From Rhodococcus oryzae (GTDB taxonomy: Bacteria > Actinomycetota > Actinomycetes > Mycobacteriales > Mycobacteriaceae), in assembly GCF_005049235.1 (NCBI RefSeq), contig NZ_SUMD01000002.1:1-64000 (forward strand): a DNA stretch of 64,000 bases, in the 5' to 3' direction. The position numbers and the translations under genes are program-made. Below, piece after piece: positions 52,081 through 62,848 of this stretch; position 1 is the stretch's first letter, and every line of letters begins with the position of its first letter. The notes below the pieces were generated by a model. It saw only the letters and a program-made list of their open reading frames with translations, did not search any database and was not told the origin of the DNA.

Positions 52081-53793
52081 TCAGGAGCCGAAGATGCTCT
52101 CCAGGCTGCCGAGTCCGCCGCCGTTACCCGGACCGGTGGCACCGGGCACCGTCAGCGTCTGCGGAGCAGAGGCGGAACTGGTGAACCCGGCGTCGCCGGT
52201 GAACTCCGCAGTGACGTTGTACGTGCCGGAGTTGTGGAACGTGGTGGGCAGCGTCGCGACACCGTCGACCACGTCGACCGGGCCGCCGATCAGCGCGGTG
52301 CCGATCTTGAACTGCACCTTGCCCTTGGCGTTGGCCGGGTCGACCGTCGCCCTCAGCGTCACCGGGACGTTCTTCTCCACGGTGCCGGGTGCCGCGAGCG
52401 TTGTGGTGGTCTCCACGTCCGCGGGCGCCGGCGTCGTGACGCTCACCGGGAAGGCGGGCGAGGTCGACGGCGCGAAACCCTGTGCGCCGCTGAACTTCGC
52501 GACCACCCTGTGGGTTCCGGTCGTGGTGAAGGTGTACGGCGCCACGGCGATGCCGTCGGTGCCGACCATGCCGGTCACCGGGGCCCCGCCGTCGACGGTG
52601 AAGTTCACCGTGCCGCCGGTGCCCTCGGGGGTGACCCGCGCGGTGAGGTTCACGTCCTGGCCGACCTTGGCGTTGGCCGGGGCCTCGACCGTGGTGGTGG
52701 TCGCCGTTTCCGGCGGCGCGTCGGTGGTGACCTTGACGATCTTGACCGCCGAGGTGGATCCCACGAATCCGGATGCGCCGGAATAGACCGCGGTGATCGG
52801 GTGGTCGCCGTCGGCGGTGAACGTCGTCGTGATGGCTGCGTTGCTGCCCGCCAGCGCGATCGGGTCGCCGAGCGGGGCGTCACCGTCCTTGAACTGCACC
52901 GTACCGCCGTTCGCCGCGGGTGCGACGTTGGCGGTCAGGGTGACCGGGGTGCCGTTCTTGGCGCTGCCCGGGCCCGCGAGGGTGGTGCTGGTGGCCTTGT
53001 CCGCCTCGGCGATGCTGGTCGTCGCGAGCGGGCCGGCACCCCCGTTGAGGGGCGCGCTCTCACTGTCACGCGGGGAGCACTGGGTCGGGGCCCATGCGGT
53101 GATGAACAGGGTCGCCTTCGGCAGGAACGTCAGGAAGTTCTTGTCGTTGGCCCACGCCCCCGCGTCACCGCCGGTGCGGAGCTTGATCTGGACGTTCCCG
53201 GACGCACCCGCCCGCAGCCGAGCCTTGACCTTGGGCAGCTGGAAGGTGGTGTTCGCGCCGCCCGCCGCGGGCGCGACGATGCCGCCCTCGGAGCTCTTGC
53301 TGGAGTTGGGACCGTTTCCGATGGTGGCATTGTTGCCCGAGAGCCGGATGACGGTCCCGTTCGGGTCGACAGTGCCGTTCTCGTTGACCCGCAGCACATT
53401 AGGTGTGACGCCACTGAGTCCGGCGCTGGTACCGGGCACGATGTCCGCACCGAGGAACTCCGCATTCTGTGGCACGTCGATGTCGATCTTGATCCGCGAG
53501 ACGTTCTGCACGCTCGCCCCCGACACCGAGTTGGGATAGGTGATCGGCGGGGGCGCGACGGTGACCTCGTACTCCTGGCCGGCATCGACGCTCGCAGGGG
53601 CATCGATCGTCACCGACGACGGCTGCGCCTGCACCTGCGGTCCGGCGACGGCCGACGGGGTCGCGAGGCAGGCGGCGGTGAAGTTGGTTGTGATCGGGGC
53701 GGCCTGGGCAGGCATGCCGCCGAACACGGTGATCCCGACGACGGCCGCCGCGGTGATCGGAGTCGCTATCCGCCGAATTCTCTTGTTCTGCAT
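52081..53793 (-). CDS. Secreted Ig-like repeat protein (3 repeats), twin A
   Basis: The 570-residue precursor starts at ATG after AGGAGA and has a signal peptide (cleavage near PAQAAP). A unique N-terminal domain of about 210 residues with cysteines (AACLAT and TQCSPRD) is followed by three Ig-like repeats of the Big_3_5 type. Each repeat has a TTTLAAPG start and a VTAEFTGDAGF-type end. The C-terminus is GLGSLESIFGS. Ig-like repeats usually mediate adhesion or matrix binding on the cell surface. No anchor or sortase motif is visible. Confidence 0.83.
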   Translation of the reverse strand: MQNKRIRRIATPITAAAVVGITVFGGMPAQAAPITTNFTAACLATPSAVAGPQVQAQPSSVTIDAPASVDAGQEYEVTVAPPPITYPNSVSGASVQNVSRIKIDIDVPQNAEFLGADIVPGTSAGLSGVTPNVLRVNENGTVDPNGTVIRLSGNNATIGNGPNSSKSSEGGIVAPAAGGANTTFQLPKVKARLRAGASGNVQIKLRTGGDAGAWANDKNFLTFLPKATLFITAWAPTQCSPRDSESAPLNGGAGPLATTSIAEADKATSTTLAGPGSAKNGTPVTLTANVAPAANGGTVQFKDGDAPLGDPIALAGSNAAITTTFTADGDHPITAVYSGASGFVGSTSAVKIVKVTTDAPPETATTTTVEAPANAKVGQDVNLTARVTPEGTGGTVNFTVDGGAPVTGMVGTDGIAVAPYTFTTTGTHRVVAKFSGAQGFAPSTSPAFPVSVTTPAPADVETTTTLAAPGTVEKNVPVTLRATVDPANAKGKVQFKIGTALIGGPVDVVDGVATLPTTFHNSGTYNVTAEFTGDAGFTSSASAPQTLTVPGATGPGNGGGLGSLESIFGS

Positions 53794-53834
53794 GAATTCT
53801 CCTGAGATAGGGGAAAGTCTGGATCCCCACCCGG

Positions 53835-53863
53835 GCCCGGGGCGCGCGCGTCGCGCCCCGGGC
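53835..53863 (-). terminator. Terminator of the second Ig-like repeat gene
   Basis: GCCCGGGGCGCG (53835-53846) pairs with CGCGCCCCGGGC (53852-53863), 12 bp with a 5-base loop. It lies just past the stop at 53884 on the minus strand. Confidence 0.8.
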
Positions 53864-53883
53864 CGGTCGTGGGGGTGGATCGG

Positions 53884-55662
53884 CTAGCTACCGAAGAGGC
53901 TGGACAGCGATCCGGTGTCGAGGCTGCCCGTGCCACCGGGGGTCCCCGCGGCCGCGACATTCACCACGGACGGACCGGAGACCGAGTCCTTGAACCCGGC
54001 GCCCCCGGTGAAGGTGGCGGTGACGCCGTAGGTGCCCTCCTCCGCGAAGGTGTGGGACATGGTGGCCACGCCGTTGACGACGGCCACCGGGCCACCGATC
54101 GGGGTGGTGCCGACCTTGAACTGCACGGTGCCGTTGGCACCCGCGGGCGCGACGGTCGCCTTGAACTGCATGGCCTGTCCGACGGCCGCGTTGCCGGTGA
54201 CCGCAAGGGCCGTGGTGGTGGCCTCACGGGTGTCCGGGTCGTTCACGGTGACGGTGAAGCCGGGCGAGGTGGATCCGGTGAAGCCGGTGGTGCCGGTGAA
54301 CTCGGCGACCACGTTGGCGGTGCCCGCTGCGCCGAAGGTGTGCGGCAGGATCGCGACGCCGTCACCGGTGCCAACCGGTGCGGTACCCACCTCGGTGCCG
54401 TTGACGAGGAACTTGACGGTGCCGCCGCTCGGGATCGGGTGCACGGTGGCCGACAGGTTCACCGAGGTGCCGACGACCGCGGTGACCGGCTCGAGCACGG
54501 TGGTGGTGGTGCCCCAGTCGGGGTCCTTGACGATCAGTTCGGCGGGCGGAGACACCGAGTCGGTGAATCCGGCGGTGCCGGTGAAGACGCCCACGAAGCT
54601 GTGGGTGCCCGCCTCGTCGAACTTGCGGGTGATCGAGGCCGTGCCGTTGACCACGGGAACCGGCTCACCGACGTTGGTCGCGCCGTCCTTGAACTGCACG
54701 GTGCCGACCGCGGTCGCGGGGGTGACCGTCGCGGTGACCTGGACGTCGTCGCCGACCAGCGCGGTGGCCGCCACCTGGATCGCGGTCGAGGTGTCGGCGG
54801 TGACGTCGACGGTCTTCACCCCGGAGGTCGAGTCATGGAAGCCCGGTCCCGCGGTGAACACGGCCGAGATGCTATGTGCGCCAACCGAATCAAACGTGTG
54901 TGACAGGGTCGCATTGCCGTTGGCCACGCCGACGGGGCCGCCGATGTTCGCGGCACCGTCCTTGAACTGCACGGTGCCGACCGCATTGGCCGGCCCGACG
55001 TTCGCGGTGAGGTCGACCGGGGTGCCGGTCTTGGCGGTCGCCGGGACCTGCAGGTCGGTGGTGGTGTTGACAGCGGGGTCGACGACACGCACCCACGCGC
55101 CGGCCGGGTTGGCGCCCGACTGCGTGCTGAACGCGAAGACGTCGAACACGAAGCCGGCGTTGTAGTCACCGAAGGGCTGGGTCGTGGGGATCTTGTAGGT
55201 GACGTCGAAGTTCACGTTGTCGAGGTAGCCCTTGTTGCCCAGGATCGGCACCGAGTTGCAACCGCCCCCGGAACACGTCGCCTTGACGCCCGCGGCGCCC
55301 TCGTTGGTGACGGTCGACTGCTTGCTCACCGTGTGCGAGAGGTACTCGAAACCGGCGGGCTGGATCTGCCGGATCGCGGTCATGTACCGGCCGATGCCTG
55401 CGGTCTTCCAGATCTTGGCGGTGTAGGTCACGGTGTCGCCCGGGTGGACGATGTTGACACCCGGCGTTGCGGGGTTGACCGCGGTCCCGTTCACGGCGGT
55501 CAGGCCGAGGTTCCATCGCAGGTTGTCGGCCGACTGGTCGCCCGACGAGGCCGGCGGCGGCGGATCGGCGGCGGCGGTGACGGCTCCGCCGAGCAGCAGT
55601 CCCATCGCGGCTGTTGCCGCGACGATCGGTGTCGCAAGGCGACGGGTCATGGACAAGAGCAC
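53884..55662 (-). CDS. Secreted Ig-like repeat protein (4 repeats), twin B
   Basis: The 592-residue precursor starts at GTG after AGGAGGT and has a signal peptide (cleavage near VTAAADP). An N-terminal domain of about 180 residues precedes four Ig-like repeats, each close to GTVQFKDGAxNxGxPV. The C-terminus is GSLSSLFGS, like twin A. The two genes are tandem on the minus strand, 90 bases apart, each with its own terminator. Repeat number and N-terminal domain differ, so they are related but not recent copies. Confidence 0.83.
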   Translation of the reverse strand: MLLSMTRRLATPIVAATAAMGLLLGGAVTAAADPPPPASSGDQSADNLRWNLGLTAVNGTAVNPATPGVNIVHPGDTVTYTAKIWKTAGIGRYMTAIRQIQPAGFEYLSHTVSKQSTVTNEGAAGVKATCSGGGCNSVPILGNKGYLDNVNFDVTYKIPTTQPFGDYNAGFVFDVFAFSTQSGANPAGAWVRVVDPAVNTTTDLQVPATAKTGTPVDLTANVGPANAVGTVQFKDGAANIGGPVGVANGNATLSHTFDSVGAHSISAVFTAGPGFHDSTSGVKTVDVTADTSTAIQVAATALVGDDVQVTATVTPATAVGTVQFKDGATNVGEPVPVVNGTASITRKFDEAGTHSFVGVFTGTAGFTDSVSPPAELIVKDPDWGTTTTVLEPVTAVVGTSVNLSATVHPIPSGGTVKFLVNGTEVGTAPVGTGDGVAILPHTFGAAGTANVVAEFTGTTGFTGSTSPGFTVTVNDPDTREATTTALAVTGNAAVGQAMQFKATVAPAGANGTVQFKVGTTPIGGPVAVVNGVATMSHTFAEEGTYGVTATFTGGAGFKDSVSGPSVVNVAAAGTPGGTGSLDTGSLSSLFGS

Positions 55663-55817
55663 GGTTACCTCCTGAACGGCCCACCGAAGTGGGTTGCAGT
55701 GGCGTGACTCACATCACAGAATCGCCGGAAGCCTAACCGTCACAAAACGGATACGTACCCGCTTTTCTGAACATTCGTCCATATGACCGACAGGCCGGGA
55801 AATCACCCCGTTACGCA

Positions 55818-55857
55818 GCGAACCCGCCGCCCCGAGCTGTCGGGACGGCGGGTTCGC
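55818..55857 (-). terminator. Terminator of gltBD
   Basis: GCGAACCCGCCG (55818-55829) pairs with CGGCGGGTTCGC (55846-55857), extended by CCCGA/TCGGG inside one mismatch. It lies just past the gltD stop. Confidence 0.85.
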
Positions 55858-55888
55858 CGTTCAGTTGTCGGCCGTTACCGGCCCGTGA

Positions 55889-57340
55889 TCATCGCTGCGG
55901 TGCCGCCGTGGGAACGATCGGCGACGGCAGCGCGGTCTCGCCCTCGAGGAACTTGTCGACGGCGGCCGCGCAGGCGCGACCCTCCGCGATGGCCCACACG
56001 ATGAGCGACTGGCCGCGGCCCATGTCACCGGCCACGAACACGCCGTCCACGCTGGTCGCCCACTCGCCGGAACGGGTCACGTTGCCGCGCTCGTTCAGGT
56101 CGACGCCCAGGTCCGTCAGCAGGCCCGGCTTCTCCGGTCCGACGAAGCCCATCGCCAGCAGAACCAGGTCGGCCTCGAGCTCGAAGTCGGTGCCCTCCTG
56201 CTTCTCGAAGCGGCCGCCGACCATCTTGACCTCGTGCGCCCTGAGGCCGGTGACCTTGCCGTCCACTCCGGAGAACTGCTCGGTGTTCACCGCGAACACC
56301 CGCTCGCCGCCCTCCTCGTGTGCCGAGGAGACCCGGTACATGAGCGGGTACGTCGGCCACGGGGTGGAGTCCGCGCGGGCCTCCGGCGGACGCGGCATGA
56401 TCTCGAACTGGTGCACCAGCTCCGCGCCCTGGCGCAGCGAGGTGCCCAGGCAGTCGGCGCCGGTGTCGCCGCCACCGATGATGACGACCTTCTTGCCCTC
56501 CGCGGTGATCGACGGTGCGTCCGCATCGCCGAGCTGCACGCGGTTGGCGATCGGCAGGAACTCCATCGCCTGATGGATGCCGTCCAGCTCGCGGCCGGGG
56601 ATCGGCAGGTCGCGCGCCTCGGTTGCGCCGCCGGCCAGCACCACGGCGTCGAAGTCCGCGCGCAGCTGATCCGCCGAGATGTCCACGCCGACATTGACTC
56701 CCGGGCGGAAGATGGTGCCCTCGGACTCCATCTGGACGAGGCGCCGGTCGATGTGGCGCTTCTCCATCTTGAACTCGGGGATGCCGTAGCGGAGCAGACC
56801 ACCGATGCGGTCGGCCCGCTCGAACACGGTCACGGTGTGACCGGCCCTGGTGAGCTGCTGCGCCGCGGCCAGGCCGGCGGGCCCGGAACCGACGATCGCG
56901 ATCTTCTTACCGGTCAGGCTGGACGGCCGCACCGGCTTGACCCAGCCCTCGTCGAAGGCGCGGTCGATGATCTCGACCTCGACCTGCTTGATGGTGACCG
57001 GATCCTGGTTGATGCCGAGCACGCAGGACGCCTCGCAGGGCGCCGGGCACAACCGACCGGTGAACTCCGGGAAGTTGTTGGTCGCGTGCAAACGGTCGAT
57101 GCTGTCGCGCCAGCGATCCTTGTGCACCAGGTCGTTCCACTCGGGAATCAGATTCCCGAGCGGGCAACCGTTGTGGCAGAACGGGATACCGCAGTCCATG
57201 CATCGGCTGGCCTGGGTGCGGAGGGTCTTCGAATCGAAGTCCTCGTACACCTCCTTCCAGTCCATCAGTCGCAGCGGCACCGGCCGCCGGACCGGCAATT
57301 CGCGCGAGGTGTGCTTGAGGAAGCCGCTTGGATCACCCAC
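55889..57340 (-). CDS. gltD: Glutamate synthase small subunit GltD
   Basis: The 483-residue protein has the N-terminal Fe-S motif [17 protein letters not shown], an FAD site [13 protein letters not shown] and an NADPH site [11 protein letters not shown]. It feeds electrons from NADPH to the large subunit for making glutamate from glutamine and 2-oxoglutarate. The GTG start overlaps the gltB stop by eight bases. Confidence 0.95.
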   Translation of the reverse strand: MGDPSGFLKHTSRELPVRRPVPLRLMDWKEVYEDFDSKTLRTQASRCMDCGIPFCHNGCPLGNLIPEWNDLVHKDRWRDSIDRLHATNNFPEFTGRLCPAPCEASCVLGINQDPVTIKQVEVEIIDRAFDEGWVKPVRPSSLTGKKIAIVGSGPAGLAAAQQLTRAGHTVTVFERADRIGGLLRYGIPEFKMEKRHIDRRLVQMESEGTIFRPGVNVGVDISADQLRADFDAVVLAGGATEARDLPIPGRELDGIHQAMEFLPIANRVQLGDADAPSITAEGKKVVIIGGGDTGADCLGTSLRQGAELVHQFEIMPRPPEARADSTPWPTYPLMYRVSSAHEEGGERVFAVNTEQFSGVDGKVTGLRAHEVKMVGGRFEKQEGTDFELEADLVLLAMGFVGPEKPGLLTDLGVDLNERGNVTRSGEWATSVDGVFVAGDMGRGQSLIVWAIAEGRACAAAVDKFLEGETALPSPIVPTAAPQR

Positions 57341-60300
57341 GAGCTGCCTCCATGATTGCCTCGTCCACGTCAGTTCCGTTCTTCTTCGCGGTGTCGATCG
57401 CCACGAGCACCTTCTTGTAGTCGCGCGGCATCACCTTCACGAAGTGATTCACCTGCTGAGACCAATCCGAGAGGATGCGCGCGGCAACCTCGGAGCCGGT
57501 CTCGTCCCGGTGCCGTTCGATGGCACCCTTCAGCCAGCCGAAGTCCTCGTGCTCGAGGTCCTCGAGATCGACCAGTTCCGTGTTGAGGTCCTTCTCGAAG
57601 GCCTTCTCCGGGTTGTAGACGAACGCCACGCCACCGGACATGCCGGCACCGAAGTTGCGTCCGGTCGCGCCGAGCACGACCACCCGTCCACCGGTCATGT
57701 ACTCGCAGGCGTGGTCGCCCACGCCCTCGACCACCGCGGTCGCGCCGGAGTTCCGGACCGCGAAACGCTCACCCGCGATGCCGCGGATCAGGGCCTCGCC
57801 GCCGGTGGCGCCGAACAGGATCACGTTGCCCGCGATGATGTTCTCCTCGGCGACGAACCCGTCGGCGGCCTGCAGCGGCGGGCGCACCACGATGCGTCCA
57901 CCCGACAGTCCCTTGCCGACGAAGTCGTTGGCGTCGCCGTGCAGGCGCAACGTCATGCCCTTCGGGACGAAGGCGCCGAAGCTGTTGCCCGCGGATCCGG
58001 TGAAGGTGATGTCGATGGTGTCCTCGGGCAGGCCCGCACCGCCGTACACCTTGGTCACCTCGTGGCCGAGCATGGTGCCGACCGTCCGGTTGACGTTGGT
58101 GATCTTCGACTCGAACTTCACCGGCTGACCGCTGTCGATGGCCGCACGACTCTGTGCGATCAACTGCTGGTCGAGCGCCTTCTCGAGCCCGTGGTCCTGC
58201 GAACCGGTGCAGTACAGGTCCTGATCCATGAAGGACGACTCGGTCTTCGCCAGGATCGGCGACAGGTCGAGCTTGGATGCCTTCCAGTGCTCGAGCGCCT
58301 CGGTGGTGTCCAGCGCGTCGACCTGGCCGACCGCCTCGTTGATGGTGCGGAAGCCGAGCTCGGCGAGGAGCTCACGCACCTCCTCCGCGATGAACATGAA
58401 GAAGTTCTCCACGAACTCGGGCTTGCCCGCGAAACGCTTGCGCAGCACCGGGTTCTGGGTCGCGACGCCCACGGGGCAGGTGTCGAGGTGGCACACGCGC
58501 ATCATGATGCAGCCGGAGACCACCAGCGGCGCGGTGGCGAATCCGAACTCCTCGCCACCGAGCAGCGTGGCGATGATCACGTCGCGGCCCGTCTTGAGCT
58601 GGCCGTCGACCTGCACCACGATCCGGTCGCGAAGACCGTTGAGCAGCAGCGTCTGCTGGGTCTCGGCGAGGCCGAGCTCCCACGGCGCGCCCGCGTGCTT
58701 GACCGAGGTCAGCGGGGTGGCGCCGGTGCCGCCGTCGTGACCGGAGATCAGCACCACGTCGGCGTGCGCCTTGGAGACGCCCGCGGCGACGGTGCCGACA
58801 CCGATCTCGGAGACCAGCTTGACGTGGATCCGAGCTGCGGGATTCGCGTTCTTCAGGTCGTGGATCAGCTGCGCGAGATCCTCGATCGAGTAGATGTCGT
58901 GGTGCGGCGGCGGCGAGATGAGGCCGACGCCCGGGGTGGACCCGCGCACCTCGGCGACCCACGGGTACACCTTGTGCGGCGGCAGCTGGCCGCCCTCGCC
59001 TGGCTTGGCACCCTGCGCCATCTTGATCTGGATGTCGGTGCAGTTGCTGAGGTAGTGCGCGGTCACACCGAACCGGCCGGACGCGACCTGCTTGATCGCG
59101 GACCGACGCCAGTCGCCGTTCGCCTCCACCTCGAAGCGCGACGGATGCTCTCCGCCCTCACCCGAGTTGGAGCGGCCGCCGAGACGGTTCATCGCGATGG
59201 CCAGCGTCTCGTGCGCCTCGGCGGAGATGGAGCCGTAGCTCATCGCACCGGTCGAGAAGCGCTTGACGATCTCGGAGGCGGGCTCCACCTCGTCGATCGA
59301 GATCGGCTGGCGCACACCGCTCTTGAACTTGAACAGGCCACGCAGGGAAGCCAGGCGCTCCGACTGGTCGTCGACGAGCTTGGTGTACTCCTTGAAGATC
59401 GAGTACTGGCCGGTACGGGTGGCGTGCTGGAGCTTGAACACCGTGTCCGGGTTGAACAGGTGGTACTCGCCCTCGCGACGCCACTGGTACTCGCCGCCCA
59501 CCTCGAGCTCGCGGTGCGCGCGCTCCTCGGGACGGTTCAGGTACGCGGCCGCGTGCCGGATGGAGATGTCCGCGGCGAGCTCGTCGAGGCCGATACCGCC
59601 GAGGCTGGAGTTCAGCCCGGTGAAGTACTCGTCCACCAGCTCCTGCGACAGGCCGATCACCTGGAACAGCTGCGCGCCGGTGTAGGAGGCGAGCGTGGAG
59701 ATGCCCATCTTGGACATCACCTTCAGCACGCCCTTGCCCGCGGCCTTGATGTAGTTCTTGACCGCGTCCTCGAAGGCGATGCCGGTGAGGTCGCCGCCCT
59801 CGATCATGTCCTCGATCGTCTCGAAGGCCATGTACGGGTTGATGGCCGCGGCGCCGAAGCCGACGAGCGTGGCCATGTGGTGCACCTCGCGGGCGTCACC
59901 GGTCTCGATGACAAGTCCGACCTTGGTGCGCGAGCGCTCCCGGACCAGGTGGTGGTGCACGGCCGAGGTCAGCAGCAGCGACGGGATCGGGGCGAACGTC
60001 TCGTTCGAGTTCCGGTCGGAGAGCACGATGATCCGGGCCCCGCCCGCGATCGCCTCGGACACCTGGTGACGGATGTCGTCGAGCGCCTTGCGCAGGCCCT
60101 TGCCGCCGTCGGCGACCCGGTACAGGCCGGGCACGACCACCGAACGCAGGCCGGGGAAGTCACCGTCGTCGTTGACGTGGACCAGCTTGGCGAGGTCGTC
60201 GTTGTTCAGGATCGGCTGCGGCAGCGCCAGCAGGCGGCAGGACGCCGGGCCCGGGTGGAGCAGGTCGCCCTCCGGTCCCATGCTGCCGCCGAGGCTGGTG

Positions 60301-61934
60301 ACGACCTCTTCGCGGATCGCGTCCAGCGGCGGGTTGGTCACCTGCGCGAACAGCTGCGAGAAGTAGTCGAACAGCAGGCGCGGGCGGGCCGACAGGACCG
60401 CGATCGGGGTGTCGGTGCCCATCGAACCGAGTGCCTCACCGCCGGTCTTGGCCATCGGCGCGATGAGGACGTTCAGTTCCTCGTTGGTGTACCCGAACAT
60501 CTGCTGACGGATCAGCACCCGCTCGTGGTTCATGTGCACGTGGTCGCGCTCGGGCAGGTCGGCCATGTGGACGAGCCCGGCGTCGAGCCACTCCTGGTAG
60601 GGGTGCTCGGCCGCCAGCTCCGACTTGATCTCGTCGTCGCTGATGATCCGGCCCTGCGCGGTGTCGACCAGGAACATCCGGCCCGGCTGCAGGCGGACCT
60701 TCTTGATCACCTTGGCGGGATCGATGTCGAGGACGCCGACCTCGGAGGCCATCACGACCAGTCCGTCGTCGGTCACCCAGATGCGGCTCGGGCGCAGACC
60801 GTTGCGGTCCAGCACGGCGCCGATGACGGTGCCGTCGGTGAAGCACACCGAGGCGGGTCCGTCCCAGGGCTCCATCAGCGTGGAGTGGTACTCGTAGAAC
60901 GCCCGGCGGGCCGGGTCCATGCTCTCGTGCCGCTCCCACGCCTCGGGGATCATCATCAGCACCGAGTGCGGGAGGCTGCGGCCACCGAGATGCAGCATCT
61001 CGAGCACCTCGTCGAAGCGCGCGGTGTCGCTGGCACCCGGGGTGCAGATCGGGAAGATCTTCTCGAGCGCGCCTGCACCGAACACATCGGACTCGATGAG
61101 CGACTCGCGAGCGCGCATCCAGTTCTCGTTGCCGGTGACGGTGTTGATCTCACCGTTGTGCGCGACGCGCCGGAACGGGTGCGCCAGCGGCCACGACGGG
61201 AAGGTGTTGGTGGAGAAGCGCGAGTGCACGAGGCCGAGCGCCGACTCCATCCGCTCGTCCTGGAGGTCCAGGTAGAAGCTCTTGAGCTGCGGCGTGGTGA
61301 GCATGCCCTTGTAGACGATGGTCTGGCCGGACAGGCTCGGGAAGTACACCGACTCCCGGCCAGGGCCGTCCGCGCCCGCCCCGCCGTCGCCGAGCTCGTG
61401 CTCGACGCGCTTGCGGACCACGTAGGCGCGCCGCTCCAGGGCCATGCCGGTGACCGACGCGTCGGCCGCCACGACGAAGACCTGCCGGAACGTCGGCATC
61501 GCGTCGCGCGCCATCGCACCGAGCGAGGAGTCGTCGGTCGGGACTTCGCGCCAGCCGAGGACCGTCAGGCCCTCCTCTGCGGCGATCTTCTCGACGCCCG
61601 CGGCGGCCTCGTCGGCGGCCGCGGCGGCCTGCGGGAGGAACCCGATACCGGTCGCGTAGGCACCCTCGGCGGGCAGGTCGAAGTCGACGACCGCGCGCAG
61701 GAACGAGTCCGGGACCTGCAGCATGATGCCCGCGCCGTCGCCGGTGTTCGGCTCGGAACCGGCAGCACCACGGTGTTCGAGGTTCACCAGCGCGGTGATG
61801 GCCTTCTCGACGATGTCGCGGCTGCGCCGCCCGTGCATGTCGACGACGAACGCGACACCACAGGCGTCGTGCTCGTTCGCGGGGTCATAGAGGCCCTGGG
61901 GTCCGGGAGACCTGTGGCCTGGAAATTGCTTCAT
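57333..61934 (-). CDS. gltB: Glutamate synthase large subunit GltB
   Basis: The 1533-residue protein has a short propeptide ending before the catalytic Cys25 ([11 protein letters not shown]), a class II glutaminase domain (about 25-430), a central domain and an FMN-binding synthase domain. The Fe-S motif is [21 protein letters not shown]-terminal beta-helix of GxxGG repeats follows. It takes the amide from glutamine and passes ammonia to 2-oxoglutarate. The ATG follows AAGGCTAGGT. The leader up to 62221 is about 290 bases without a gene; it has a TTAGGTTAG half-match to an iron box, which I do not trust. Confidence 0.95.
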   Translation of the reverse strand: MKQFPGHRSPGPQGLYDPANEHDACGVAFVVDMHGRRSRDIVEKAITALVNLEHRGAAGSEPNTGDGAGIMLQVPDSFLRAVVDFDLPAEGAYATGIGFLPQAAAAADEAAAGVEKIAAEEGLTVLGWREVPTDDSSLGAMARDAMPTFRQVFVVAADASVTGMALERRAYVVRKRVEHELGDGGAGADGPGRESVYFPSLSGQTIVYKGMLTTPQLKSFYLDLQDERMESALGLVHSRFSTNTFPSWPLAHPFRRVAHNGEINTVTGNENWMRARESLIESDVFGAGALEKIFPICTPGASDTARFDEVLEMLHLGGRSLPHSVLMMIPEAWERHESMDPARRAFYEYHSTLMEPWDGPASVCFTDGTVIGAVLDRNGLRPSRIWVTDDGLVVMASEVGVLDIDPAKVIKKVRLQPGRMFLVDTAQGRIISDDEIKSELAAEHPYQEWLDAGLVHMADLPERDHVHMNHERVLIRQQMFGYTNEELNVLIAPMAKTGGEALGSMGTDTPIAVLSARPRLLFDYFSQLFAQVTNPPLDAIREEVVTSLGGSMGPEGDLLHPGPASCRLLALPQPILNNDDLAKLVHVNDDGDFPGLRSVVVPGLYRVADGGKGLRKALDDIRHQVSEAIAGGARIIVLSDRNSNETFAPIPSLLLTSAVHHHLVRERSRTKVGLVIETGDAREVHHMATLVGFGAAAINPYMAFETIEDMIEGGDLTGIAFEDAVKNYIKAAGKGVLKVMSKMGISTLASYTGAQLFQVIGLSQELVDEYFTGLNSSLGGIGLDELAADISIRHAAAYLNRPEERAHRELEVGGEYQWRREGEYHLFNPDTVFKLQHATRTGQYSIFKEYTKLVDDQSERLASLRGLFKFKSGVRQPISIDEVEPASEIVKRFSTGAMSYGSISAEAHETLAIAMNRLGGRSNSGEGGEHPSRFEVEANGDWRRSAIKQVASGRFGVTAHYLSNCTDIQIKMAQGAKPGEGGQLPPHKVYPWVAEVRGSTPGVGLISPPPHHDIYSIEDLAQLIHDLKNANPAARIHVKLVSEIGVGTVAAGVSKAHADVVLISGHDGGTGATPLTSVKHAGAPWELGLAETQQTLLLNGLRDRIVVQVDGQLKTGRDVIIATLLGGEEFGFATAPLVVSGCIMMRVCHLDTCPVGVATQNPVLRKRFAGKPEFVENFFMFIAEEVRELLAELGFRTINEAVGQVDALDTTEALEHWKASKLDLSPILAKTESSFMDQDLYCTGSQDHGLEKALDQQLIAQSRAAIDSGQPVKFESKITNVNRTVGTMLGHEVTKVYGGAGLPEDTIDITFTGSAGNSFGAFVPKGMTLRLHGDANDFVGKGLSGGRIVVRPPLQAADGFVAEENIIAGNVILFGATGGEALIRGIAGERFAVRNSGATAVVEGVGDHACEYMTGGRVVVLGATGRNFGAGMSGGVAFVYNPEKAFEKDLNTELVDLEDLEHEDFGWLKGAIERHRDETGSEVAARILSDWSQQVNHFVKVMPRDYKKVLVAIDTAKKNGTDVDEAIMEAARG

Positions 61935-62221
61935 ACCTAGCCTTCGTGTGCGTCAGATGCACAGACGACCAGCAACGCTGATGGCCATCACGTGGCAATA
62001 CAAAGCGCCGACGCAACACTGGGCCGGCGCGCCCATTCAGCTGCGGCGGCAGACGGTGACCGGGATGTGTCCCCGCCTCCGCCGACGTGGCTGAGTGACT
62101 ATCTGGACGGTTGTGTGTCCAGCATGTTCCGAACACGATAATTCAGCACCCCCGTTGAGCGCCAACTTAGGTTAGCCTTTTTGGCCGCCTGACCAGTGCA
62201 TAGGTCGGGAATCCCCGGGGC

Positions 62222-62794
62222 TCAGGGGCAGCCGGAATCCGCCCCGAACAGGGCCCGCGCGAGCGTCTCGATCTCGCCTGAGGGATCGAATTGTGCTGCG
62301 GGCGTTGACAACTGATGCAGGATCATCCCGTCCACGTAGTCCGCCAGGATTCGGCACTCGCGCTCCGGCTCGGCCGCACCGAGCCCCGCGAGCAGGCCGG
62401 TCGCCCAGGAGAGGAGCTCGCCCCTGGCCCGGCCGAGCGGGGCGGCCAGCGCCGGCTCCGCCACCGCGGCGACGACCAGTGCGTACCGAGCGGCGGTCCG
62501 AATCCGGTCCGGTCCGGTGGCCGACCGGACGAACGCGGCCATCCCGTCGACGAACTCGTCCACCGAGGCCGGCGTGGGCACCGCCGCGAGCGCGCTCCAG
62601 TCCTCGCGATCGCGCTCGACGAGACGGTGCATGACCGCCTCCAGCAGCGATTCCCTGGTCCGGAAGTAGTTCGAGGTGGAGCCCTGCGGGATGCCGGCGA
62701 CCTCGTCCACGGCCCGGTGCGTGAGCCCACGCAGGCCGCGCGTGCCGAGCACCTCGATGGCGGCGTCGAGGACGCGCTCACGCTTACCGGACAT
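62222..62794 (-). CDS. TetR/AcrR-family repressor
   Basis: The 190-residue protein has an N-terminal DNA-binding domain LTHRAVDEVAGIPQGSTSNYF and a helical ligand-binding part. It is divergent from an FAD monooxygenase gene with palindromic operators between, the usual arrangement for a repressor and its target. Confidence 0.9.
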   Translation of the reverse strand: MSGKRERVLDAAIEVLGTRGLRGLTHRAVDEVAGIPQGSTSNYFRTRESLLEAVMHRLVERDREDWSALAAVPTPASVDEFVDGMAAFVRSATGPDRIRTAARYALVVAAVAEPALAAPLGRARGELLSWATGLLAGLGAAEPERECRILADYVDGMILHQLSTPAAQFDPSGEIETLARALFGADSGCP

Positions 62795-62802
62795 GCCGCG
62801 AC

Positions 62803-62840
62803 ACTACAACAGTAGTATCGCTACTACATCCGTAGTAGCG
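62803..62840. promoter_or_regulatory. Stacked palindromic operators of the TetR/monooxygenase pair
   Basis: ACTAC/GTAGT arms lie at 62803-62816. CGCTACTAC/GTAGTAGCG arms, perfect over 9 bp, lie at 62819-62840. A third pairing, AGTAG with CTACT (62811-62825), links them. TAGCGT at 62836-62841, a -10 match seven bases before the monooxygenase ATG, lies inside the second palindrome. Confidence 0.75.
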
Positions 62841-62848
62841 TGTCAGGC

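Noticed and set aside
56850-61940. A 1696-codon open frame antisense to gltB
   Set aside because: It is the shadow of a very GC-rich real gene in the opposite frame. It has a low-complexity His/Arg/Val/Asp composition and no domain pattern.
62167-62178. TTAGGTTAGCCT resembling a DtxR/IdeR iron box before gltB
   Set aside because: Only the left half fits; the right half (TTTTTGG) does not complete the 19-bp palindrome.
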